Below, in pieces: positions 35,793-43,020 of a DNA stretch of 64,000 bases; the stretch's first letter is position 1, and each line of letters begins with the position of its first letter. Under the pieces are notes generated by a model. That model did no database searches. It was not told the DNA's origin and was given only the letters and a program-made list of their open reading frames with translations. A program made the translations under genes and the position numbers. The DNA lies in the NCBI RefSeq assembly GCF_016863435.1, contig NZ_BOOW01000049.1:1-64000 (forward strand), given 5' to 3'. This DNA is from Sinosporangium siamense. GTDB lineage: Bacteria; Actinomycetota; Actinomycetes; Streptosporangiales; Streptosporangiaceae.

Positions 35793-37327
35793 CGAGGAAG
35801 ATCGAGCTCATCGGAGGCGGTCCTGCCGGTCTGTACGCGGCGCGACTGCTCAAGCTCAAGGAGCCTGGCCTCCAGGTCACCGTCCATGAGCGGCTGAGCG
35901 GCGCTGCGGAGACTTTCGGCTTCGGCGTAGGCCTCACCGAGTCGACCATGCGCAACCTGGCAGTTGCCGACCCCGCGACGGCCGAGCAGGTGCGCGCGGC
36001 CTCCTACGCCGGCCACGACCTGCGCCTGAAGGGCCACGACGCGACCGTCACACTGCATGGCGCCCGCAATCTGGCCATCGGGCGGGCCGCGTTGCTGGAG
36101 ATCCTCAGTACGGCGGCCGCCGAGACGGGCGTGGAAATCCGCCGCGGGAGCGACATCGACGCCGCGCAGTCGGACGCCGACGTGATCATCGCCGCCGACG
36201 GGGTGCGCAGCAGTACTCGCGAGAAGTACGCCACCGAGCTGGGCGTGCGCTCCAGTCTGGGACGGACGCGCTTTGCGTGGTGTGGTGCCGACTTTGCGGT
36301 GGAGTCGGCCTTCTTCGCCGCCACCCATCGCGGTGAAGACCTCTTCGTCCTGCATGCCTATCCCTATGGGGATGACCGCAGCACCTTCCTCATCGAGGTC
36401 GACGACGTCACCTGGCACTCCGCCGGCCTGCAAGTTTTCGACACCCAAACGCCGATCGGGGAAACCGACCACGCCAGCGTCGCGCTGCTCGAGGACGTGT
36501 TCGCCACCGAGCTGCGCGGCCGCAAGCTGCTGACCAACCGGACCCGATGGGGCCGGTTCACCAACCTGACGCTCGAACGCTGGTCGACCGACAACGTGGT
36601 GTTTCTCGGCGACGCCGCTCACACCGCCCATTACACGCTCGGCTCGGGCACCAAGCTCGCTCTCGAAGACGCGATCGCCCTCGTCGAAGCGCTCGCCGGC
36701 GAGTCCTCGATCGCCGCGGCTTTCGCCGCCTACGAGGCAGCACGGCGCCCACCGGTCGAACGCTTCAAGAAGCTCGCCCATCGCAGCCAGGCGTGGTGGG
36801 ATACCTATCGCCTTCGCGCCGGCCTGCCCGCGGAGCGGCTCGCCCTGTCCTACATGACCCGGTCGGGCAATCTCACGTTGACCGACTACGCCGCCGAGCA
36901 ACTCGAGAGCGCCAGGCGGGCGCTGGCCTGGCTAGGGGACGCCGTCCCCGACAGCGCGGCGGACCTCGACGAGTGGGTGCTCTCCCGCCCCCTGACCGAA
37001 CCGGAGCTGACCTTGCCGACTCGGCTGTTGACCAGGGACCGTCTGCGCGCCACGACTGCCGTGCACGAGGTCACCTGGTCCGAGCCGGACGTGTGGAGCG
37101 AGCCGGCCGATGCCCTGATCGCCACTCTGACCGGCAGTGGGTGCCTCCCGGTGCTGCTCAGCGGACCGGCGACACCCGAGGCAGTCGCCGCGCGCATCGA
37201 CCTGGGCGAACGTCTCCGCCTCAAGGGTGAGCGCCTGGTCGGGGTGTTCCTCGAGGGCGACGGTGACCGAGCCGCCGCTGCGACCGCGGTCGCAGCGGGT
37301 CGTGCCGACTTTGTGGTGACGACATGA
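35789..37327 (+). CDS. FAD-dependent aryl-CoA monooxygenase (salicylyl-CoA 5-hydroxylase-like)
   Basis: A 512-aa group A flavin monooxygenase: GGGPAGLYAARLLK binding the ADP of FAD, AADGVRSSTR, and GDAAHTAHYTLGSGTKLALEDA. That last motif with HYTLGSGTK, and a C-terminal extension beyond the core, are typical of the salicylyl-CoA 5-hydroxylase/benzoyl-CoA hydroxylase-like group (SdgC in Streptomyces). It would hydroxylate the CoA thioester next to the ligase product, giving gentisyl-CoA. ATG 35789 overlaps the ligase stop. Confidence 0.85.
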   Translation: MTRKIELIGGGPAGLYAARLLKLKEPGLQVTVHERLSGAAETFGFGVGLTESTMRNLAVADPATAEQVRAASYAGHDLRLKGHDATVTLHGARNLAIGRAALLEILSTAAAETGVEIRRGSDIDAAQSDADVIIAADGVRSSTREKYATELGVRSSLGRTRFAWCGADFAVESAFFAATHRGEDLFVLHAYPYGDDRSTFLIEVDDVTWHSAGLQVFDTQTPIGETDHASVALLEDVFATELRGRKLLTNRTRWGRFTNLTLERWSTDNVVFLGDAAHTAHYTLGSGTKLALEDAIALVEALAGESSIAAAFAAYEAARRPPVERFKKLAHRSQAWWDTYRLRAGLPAERLALSYMTRSGNLTLTDYAAEQLESARRALAWLGDAVPDSAADLDEWVLSRPLTEPELTLPTRLLTRDRLRATTAVHEVTWSEPDVWSEPADALIATLTGSGCLPVLLSGPATPEAVAARIDLGERLRLKGERLVGVFLEGDGDRAAAATAVAAGRADFVVTT

Positions 37328-38064
37328 CCATTGCATCCGGCAAGCAGAAATCAGCTCAGTACACTGCCAGCATGGCCCAAGCACCCATACCCCAGGAACA
37401 GCGCAGTGGCCTGAGCCGGCAGCTCGTCACCTCCGAGCTCCTCGATACGGCCACGGCACTGTTCGCCAAGAAGGGGTATGAGTCGACGACTCTCCTCGAC
37501 ATCGCCAAGGCGCTGGGGATCTCCCGGCCCGGTCTGTATAACTACGTGAGCAGCAAGGAGGAGCTGCTCATCATGCTGGTGGAGCAGGTCAGCCAGGGGC
37601 TGGCCGAGGTGCTGGAGCAGCTCACCGCGCGTGCCGACCTTTCCCCCACCCAGAAGCTCCGCGACGTCGTCGCCCTCCTGGTGCGCCAGCGCACCCAACA
37701 CCCCGACCAGTTCCGGATCCTCGACCGCTCCGAGACGGTCCTGCCCGAACCGGTTGGCAGCGAGCACCGGGAGGCCAAGCGCAAAATCCTGCGCGAGGTC
37801 ATGGCGGTCATCGAAACCGGCATCGAACGCGGCGAGTTCCGGCCTGTCGACGCGCGCACTGCGGCGTTGTCGCTGCTCGGGATGTGCAACTGGGTCGCCT
37901 GGTGGTTCTCCCGCGGCTCCGACGTCGAGGAGACCGTCGCCACCGTGACCGACCTCGCGCAGAACATGCTGGTCCGCCCCGGCGCTCCTGGCCCCGAGGC
38001 GGAGACCACCCGCACTGTCGAGGAGATCCGCACGCTCCTCGACCGCCTCGCCCCGCGCCGCTGA
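37324..38064 (+). CDS. TetR-family regulator of the catabolic cluster
   Basis: A 246-aa TetR protein. HTH in ELLDTATALFAKKGYESTTLLDIAKALGISRPGLYNYVSSKEEL (residues about 35-80), then a ligand domain with the TetR_C-type GMCNWVAWWFSRGSDVEE. The first ATG overlaps the flavoenzyme stop (ATGA); an internal ATG at 37372 would give 230 aa. It probably senses an aromatic acid or its CoA ester and controls the two palindromes described at 34036 and 38138. Confidence 0.85.
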   Translation: MTIASGKQKSAQYTASMAQAPIPQEQRSGLSRQLVTSELLDTATALFAKKGYESTTLLDIAKALGISRPGLYNYVSSKEELLIMLVEQVSQGLAEVLEQLTARADLSPTQKLRDVVALLVRQRTQHPDQFRILDRSETVLPEPVGSEHREAKRKILREVMAVIETGIERGEFRPVDARTAALSLLGMCNWVAWWFSRGSDVEETVATVTDLAQNMLVRPGAPGPEAETTRTVEEIRTLLDRLAPRR

Positions 38065-38137
38065 ACCGGCCCCACCAACCCTTTCCCACCTGCGCCCCAG
38101 CCTCGGCTGAGACCTTGCACACCCATCGCTGACAGAT

Positions 38138-38155
38138 ATGTTGATATATCGACAT
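38138..38155. promoter_or_regulatory. Palindromic operator ATGTTGATATATCGACAT
   Basis: Near-perfect 18-bp palindrome with one mismatched pair, 36 bp before the isomerase-like start. Related to the element at 34036-34050. AT-rich in a GC-rich background. Confidence 0.55.
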
Positions 38156-38190
38156 GACTGTTACGCTGGGTTGAAATCAGAGGAGACGTC

Positions 38191-38946
38191 GTGTCCACTC
38201 TTCACCGCGTTGGCCTGATCGTGCCGAGCACCAACGTCACCGTCGAGACCGAGATCCCGCGCATCCTGCAGCGGACGGGGATCGAGTTCTCCTTCCACTC
38301 CTCCCGGATGCGGATGCACGCCGTCACCCCCGAGCAGCTGCGCGCGATGAACGCCCAGCGGGAGCGCTGCGTCCTCGAGATCGGCGACGCCGGTGTCGAC
38401 GTCGTGCTCTACGCCTGCCTAGTCGCGATCATGGCGATGGGCCCCGGCCACCACCGCGACGCCGAGTTCCGTATCGCCGAGCAGCTCGGATCCGGTGGCT
38501 CCGAGACCAAGGTCCTCTCTAGCGCCGGCGCCCTGCTCCAAGGCTTGGACGCCCTCGGGGCCAAGCGCGTGGCCCTGGTGATGCCCTACATGAAGCCCCT
38601 CGCCAGGCAGGTCGTGGCCTACATCGAGGCCGAAGGCATCCAGGTCGCCGACTGGCGTGCACTTGAGGTCGCCGACAACAGCGAGGTCGGGTGCATCCCC
38701 GGCGGCCGGATACTCGAGGCCGCCCACAGCATGGACCTGACCGACGTCGACGCGCTGGTGCTCTCCTGCTGTGTGCAGATGCCCTCGCTCGATCTCATCC
38801 AGGCCGCAGAGGACGAGTTCGGGCTCCCCGTCCTCTCGGCGGCCACCGCGGGCGCCTACTCGATCCTGCGCAGCCTCGGGCTGACCGCGGAGGTCCCGAT
38901 AGCCGGTTCGCTGTTGCGGGCCGACGGCGTCCTCGCCGGCCAGTGA
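38191..38946 (+). CDS. Maleate cis-trans isomerase-like (Asp/Glu racemase fold)
   Basis: A 251-aa protein with the racemase/isomerase signature VGLIVPSTNVTVETEIPRIL, a first catalytic cysteine region VVLYACLVAIM and a second in LVLSCCVQMPSL. These match maleate isomerases and arylmalonate-decarboxylase relatives. Maleate arises in gentisate-type pathways that hydrolyse maleylpyruvate, so isomerisation to fumarate would fit. GTG 38191 follows AGAGGAG. It leads a four-gene unit. Confidence 0.82.
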   Translation: MSTLHRVGLIVPSTNVTVETEIPRILQRTGIEFSFHSSRMRMHAVTPEQLRAMNAQRERCVLEIGDAGVDVVLYACLVAIMAMGPGHHRDAEFRIAEQLGSGGSETKVLSSAGALLQGLDALGAKRVALVMPYMKPLARQVVAYIEAEGIQVADWRALEVADNSEVGCIPGGRILEAAHSMDLTDVDALVLSCCVQMPSLDLIQAAEDEFGLPVLSAATAGAYSILRSLGLTAEVPIAGSLLRADGVLAGQ

Positions 38947-38975
38947 ACGCCCACGCCCCCACCGAAGGAGATCAC

Positions 38976-39653
38976 ATGTCCCGCAACAGCCCCGGCCAGG
39001 CCAAGCCGGTCCACCGGGTGCGCGGTGTCGACCACGCGGCCTTCCCCACCTTCGACCCGAACGCGACGGTGCGGTTCTACCGCGACGTCTTGAAGTTCCC
39101 CATCGTGCACTCGATCTGCGCCGCCGGCTGGGGCCCGGAACGGCACCCGGACTTCATCCACTTCTTCTTCGACATCGGCAACGGAGACCGCTTGGCGTTC
39201 TTCTACTACTTCGGCTGGTCGCCGCAGGGCGACCAGACGGCGCCGGGCGACGCGTGGGCCAGGCTGCCCCACGGCACCCCGGAGTTCTTCAAGAACTCGC
39301 GTCACATCGCCCTGAACGTGGGAGACGAGGAGGACCTGCTTGAGTACCGGCGCCGCCTCGACGAGTCGCAGTGGCCCGTGGAGATGCAGGTGATGCACGA
39401 GACCATCGAGTCCATCTACACCCACGACCCGAACGGCTACATGCTCGAGATCACGCGACAGTTGCGGCCCGTCGCCCCCCAGGAAGACCTCGACGCCCAG
39501 CTCACGATCGCGGCCCTGTGCGACGTCACCGCCGGGGAGGCGCCGTCGATGGACAAGCTGCTCACCCGCAAGGCCGAGCTGATCGTCGAACGTGCCGCCG
39601 CCTGGGAGGCCGAGCAGCCGGGCTGGCGCGAGGCTCAGAGGGAGCTGATCTGA
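38976..39653 (+). CDS. VOC-superfamily protein (extradiol dioxygenase/glyoxalase-like)
   Basis: A 225-aa protein with one clear VOC module: VRGVDHAAFPTFDPNATVRFYRDVL, a metal-ligand-like FIHFFFDIGNGDRLAFFYY, RHIALNV and a terminal SIYTHDPNGYMLEITRQ. His, His and Glu positions for a metal are present. It could open an aromatic ring or act as a lyase/isomerase on a CoA ester; context favours catabolism. ATG 38976 follows GAAGGAG. Confidence 0.8.
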   Translation: MSRNSPGQAKPVHRVRGVDHAAFPTFDPNATVRFYRDVLKFPIVHSICAAGWGPERHPDFIHFFFDIGNGDRLAFFYYFGWSPQGDQTAPGDAWARLPHGTPEFFKNSRHIALNVGDEEDLLEYRRRLDESQWPVEMQVMHETIESIYTHDPNGYMLEITRQLRPVAPQEDLDAQLTIAALCDVTAGEAPSMDKLLTRKAELIVERAAAWEAEQPGWREAQRELI

Positions 39654-39655
39654 TC

Positions 39656-39901
39656 ATGCCCTGCATGTACGTCCTCGAGGTCCCTGAGAACCAGGGCGTC
39701 CTCGATGTCGCCGAGCAGGACGCCGGCCTCGCTCTCGACTACGTCGGCCCCTACGTCCGGATCACTTCCGCCGCACCGATCGTCATCGACCGCCGCGCCA
39801 CCGGCTGCCGCCACGCCGTCTGGTACAGCGCCGTCGCGGGCCTTGAGAACTCCGTCGTCACCCAGCACGACAAGGACGCACTCCGCGTGGAGGCCCGATG
39901 A
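39656..39901 (+). CDS. Small conserved-looking protein of the catabolic unit
   Basis: An 81-aa protein, starting three bases after the VOC stop and overlapping the next gene's start by four. MPCMYVLEVPENQGVLDVAEQ opens it; no membrane segment. I do not recognise it. Tight coupling on both sides says it belongs to the pathway. Confidence 0.65.
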   Translation: MPCMYVLEVPENQGVLDVAEQDAGLALDYVGPYVRITSAAPIVIDRRATGCRHAVWYSAVAGLENSVVTQHDKDALRVEAR

Positions 39902-41154
39902 CCGGCGACGCTGACCGACTGGGAGCCGGTCGGTACATGGCACCCGCAAAGCTGCCGGACGGCAGCCGCACTACCGCCCACGAACTGACCACCCATGACG
40001 GCGCCACTGTCAACGGACTGCTCCGAGTCATTCCCGGCGCCACCACCGTCGCCTTCCTCATGCATCCGCGGCAGGACTTCTCCCACCACATCCTGGTGCC
40101 CGAACTTCTCACCCGCGGATTCGCCGTATGGACACAAGGCGCGCGCTCACTCGGCAACGACCTGACCCTCCTGCACGAGCAGGCGCTCCTCGACATGGCC
40201 GCCGGTCACGCCTTCCTTCGCGACCTGGGCTTCGAGCACGTCGTCGCGGTCGGGCACTCCGGCGGCGCCACCCTGGCAGCCTTCTACCTCCAGCAGGCCA
40301 TCCGCGCCCCGGCCGCACGCCTGGACAGCACGCCGGGAGGCAAGCCCGTCCCGCTGCCGTCGGCCGCCATGCCGCCGGCCGACGGGCTGATCATGTTCGC
40401 CCCCCATCCCGGACAAGGCGCCCTCCTCCAGCGGATGATCGATCCCTCACTCATCGACGAGGCCGACCCCCTGTCCGTCGCGCCCGACCTCGACCCGTAC
40501 AACCCGGTAAACGGCTTCGCAGCACCGCCGGAAAGCTCCACCTACCCACCCGACTTCATTGAGCGCTACCGTCAAGCGCAACGGGCCCGCATCGAACGCA
40601 TCGACGCCGCCGCCTGGGAACGCGTCACCGACGCCCGAGACGCCAAGAAGCGCTTCAAGGCTCAAGGGGACCCCCGCGACCGCCGAGCATCACTGGCCAG
40701 TGGTGTGATCGTGGTGCACCGCACAGACGCCGACCTCCGGTCGGTCGACCTCAGCCTCGACCCTAACGACCGGCCCTACGGCTCCCTGTTCGGTCGGCGG
40801 CCCGACCTGACCAACTACGGCGTCTTGGGCTTCGGCAGGCTAACCACCCCCGAAGCATGGCTCTCCACCTGGTCGGCCAACGCCACTCGCGCCGACCTCG
40901 CCGCCTGCGCACCCGACGCCAACGTTCCAGCACTCCTCGTCGAACTCACCGGAGACCAAGCCTGTTTCCCCGCTGATGCGACACGGTTCGCCGAACTGCT
41001 GCCTCACCCGGACGTCACCCACGTCCGGATTCCGGGCCGTCACTTTGGAGCCCCACTGCGTGAAGGCATGGCTTCTGGCGCCACACTCGCCGGGGAGACT
41101 ATGGCCCAGTGGATCGGCGCGCGGTTCCCGGCTGGAGCCTCCGTATCGGCCTAA
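39898..41154 (+). CDS. Alpha/beta-fold hydrolase of the catabolic unit
   Basis: A 418-aa protein with nucleophile elbow VAVGHSGGATLAAF and a terminal His in PGRHFGAPLREG. The region between strands is enlarged with a long lid (about 140-300). It may hydrolyse the CoA thioester or an acyl intermediate, since the cluster otherwise lacks a thioesterase. ATG overlaps the previous stop. Last gene of the unit. Confidence 0.78.
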   Translation: MTGDADRLGAGRYMAPAKLPDGSRTTAHELTTHDGATVNGLLRVIPGATTVAFLMHPRQDFSHHILVPELLTRGFAVWTQGARSLGNDLTLLHEQALLDMAAGHAFLRDLGFEHVVAVGHSGGATLAAFYLQQAIRAPAARLDSTPGGKPVPLPSAAMPPADGLIMFAPHPGQGALLQRMIDPSLIDEADPLSVAPDLDPYNPVNGFAAPPESSTYPPDFIERYRQAQRARIERIDAAAWERVTDARDAKKRFKAQGDPRDRRASLASGVIVVHRTDADLRSVDLSLDPNDRPYGSLFGRRPDLTNYGVLGFGRLTTPEAWLSTWSANATRADLAACAPDANVPALLVELTGDQACFPADATRFAELLPHPDVTHVRIPGRHFGAPLREGMASGATLAGETMAQWIGARFPAGASVSA

Positions 41155-41373
41155 CCTCACCCTTAGCTGACAGCTCGCGTAGACCAAGTAGAGCTTTGGC
41201 CTTCGCGTCGGACATCAGCCGGCCATCGGGGCCTTCATAGACGGGAACCGCGAGGCTCCACACCCCCGGAAGAGGGACTCAGACGGCCTGCCCGCTGTCA
41301 CCAACCTTCTGTCCCGCAAAACCTGGGAGTGTCCTGAAGATCTTGGTGGGTAGGTCGGTATGAGGCGGCCCAG

Positions 41374-41481
41374 GTAACCCGGCTGGAACGACCTGCAGAC
41401 GCCGCCACCCCGCTGGCCGCCTCTATCTCGACGGCTTGTTGCAGGGTGACCCGACTGGAACGACCCGCAGACGCCGCCACC
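41374..41481. repeat. Imperfect 36-bp direct repeat pair, 72-bp period
   Basis: GT(A/G)ACCCG(G/A)CTGGAACGAC and continuing C(T/C)GCAGACGCCGCCACC occur at 41374-41409 and 41446-41481, separated by 36 bp of unlike sequence. Only three or four positions differ. The period equals the local CRISPR period, but the unit is not the CRISPR repeat and lacks a strong stem. Confidence 0.5.
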
Positions 41482-41660
41482 AGCACCGCGCCGACCGAAG
41501 CGGTCCTCGCCGCCGCCTCCATCGCCGCCCGTCGCCCGGACGGCCCGCATATCCCCACGCTCGATCAACACCATCGTCTGCGAGATCGGCCGACTGCACG
41601 ACGCTCAGACCAGCGATCCCGAGCGCAAGCTCAATACATCGGAACGCTTCCTGGCGCGCG

Positions 41661-42021
41661 TCACAGCCGGTCAGGCCCCAGGCCGGGCGTGACGCCCGCC
41701 ACGGCGGCGGCGAGACGCGCCGCGAGCGTCGCGACCGCGGCGCGCAGTTCCGGCCCGCCCTCGACGCGGAAGGGGAACGGCACATTCGGCAGCCACTCCT
41801 GGGCGTACATCGTCGGATTGCTCGTGCTGCCGACGAGCACGCACCCCTACCCCCGCCGACTCGAGCCGTCCCATGGGCGACCGGATCCAGGGCGCCAGCT
41901 CGGTGAGGGGAGCGTCGAACACGACGCGCGCGGCGAAATCCCATCCTGTGCCCAGGTTCTCCTCCAGCCTCGCCACCGGGTCGAGGCCCTCGGGCAGCTC
42001 GAACACGTGCGTCATCTGTCT
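41661..42021 (-). pseudogene. C-terminal remnant of a WYL-domain regulator
   Basis: The minus strand reads MTHVFELPEGLDPVARLEEN, ... WDFAARVVFDAPLTELAPWI, RSPMGRLESAG, then after a one-base shift near 41848 continues CVLVGSTSNPTMYAQEWLPN and PFRVEGGPELRAAVATLAAR to a stop at 41661. This is the end of an actinobacterial HTH-WYL regulator. The N-terminal HTH and the WYL core are gone; unrelated sequence begins at 42022. Confidence 0.7.
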
Positions 42022-42788
42022 GTGGGACGCGCCGTCAGGTTGGGGGAGACCTTGGCATGGTGGGGTAGGGCAAGGTTCGGGTTCCTTGATCGTCGGTAGC
42101 GTGGGTGAACATCGAGATTGGCGCGCAGTCACCACGGAAGGACTGACCGGATCGCCTGGGCAAGGTCTCTGGTCCCGAGTCCTGGTACCCCACAGTGCTT
42201 GCCAAGCTTGGAGGACAGATCCTGGATTGCCCGGGAGAAGGCCTCTTGATCGTTTTTCTGTTCCGTTTGTTGGGCGGAAGGTAACGGGAGACGGGTCCCG
42301 CCCCTAGCCTCCAGCCCGTTTCGACGCCAGCTTTCGGCAGACGTAGGGCCGAGCGTCGCCTGCCCGTAGGTGGCGTGCTTTCAACGGCCTTTCCACAGTT
42401 AAGAGTGGACACCCTGACCTCTGCGTGCCGAGTCCAAAGCTTCGCCTGATCTGCCGGCTGTGAAACAAGCTCATCCCGCTGGCGCACGATGCTTACGAGC
42501 TAACGCCTAAGGACGCCGGCGCTTTCTCGTCCTATTCCCAACACTGGCGAGCCCGATGCCCCACGCGCCAGAGAAGAGGAATGAGGTCGCCGGCCCCGGT
42601 CGGTTCGTAGCCTGCCGCTCGGGCATCCCTGGAGCTCTGGACTCGCGATTCCCGAGTCTCCTCATTTACTGGCCGTGCAATCACCGCTCAAGGCTAGCCT
42701 AGCCCGTCGTCATGGCTGCGGGTCATGGTCTGCGCCCTAACTTGCTGCCTCGATTCAATGCACTTTTCGATATGCTGGGTCTTCTGTC

Positions 42789-43020
42789 GCTTGAGAAGAG
42801 AACATGCTTTTCCCATGGGCCACGGTGAGTGAGAGCGCGACGCACCCTGAAAGGTGTTCCCGACGTTGACGTGCCCGCCATGTCAGGTGATCCAGGAACC
42901 TCTAGTGCTCATGCGACACGCCAGGGGTTCCGAGGTTCAAATCGGTCTATCGGTACCGTTAGTGCGCTTGTTGGCATGGATGGAGAGCGCCGCCTTCGGG
43001 ATATTGCCTGTTCAGGAACC
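42789..43020 (+). promoter_or_regulatory. Leader of CRISPR array 1
   Basis: Shares three blocks with the leader of array 2: GCTTGAGAA(G/C)AGAACA at 42789; ATC(C/T)AGGAACCTCTAGTG followed by CTCATGCGACACGC at about 42889-42921, folding as GGAACCTC (42895-42902) with GGGGTTCC (42924-42931); and TTCAGGAAC directly before the first repeat. The hairpin begins 126 bp before repeat 1, against 125 bp in array 2. This is the acquisition and transcription end, consistent with degenerate repeats at the other end. Confidence 0.75.

Larger units (their letters stand above)
41155..43020. other. Long gene-poor stretch ahead of CRISPR array 1
   Basis: About 1.9 kb holding a 36-bp direct repeat pair (41374, 41446), a broken WYL regulator (41661-42021), 450 bp of unassigned sequence whose minus strand begins GTGCGCC at 42488, and the CRISPR leader from about 42789. 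No intact gene is supported. Confidence 0.5.

Noticed and set aside
41374-41481. A further type I-C array fragment
   Set aside because: Period fits but the unit has no relation to the I-C repeat and no stem; kept as an unexplained repeat.
42035-42487. A 150-codon minus-strand frame ahead of array 1
   Set aside because: Low-complexity composition, no domain and no ribosome site; listed only as unassigned DNA.
42040-42490. Group II intron
   Set aside because: GTGCG start alone is weak; no domain V/VI or reverse transcriptase seen, so not called as a feature.
42930-42960. tRNA T-loop-like GGTTCAAATC in leader 1
   Set aside because: No acceptor, D or anticodon stems can be built around it.
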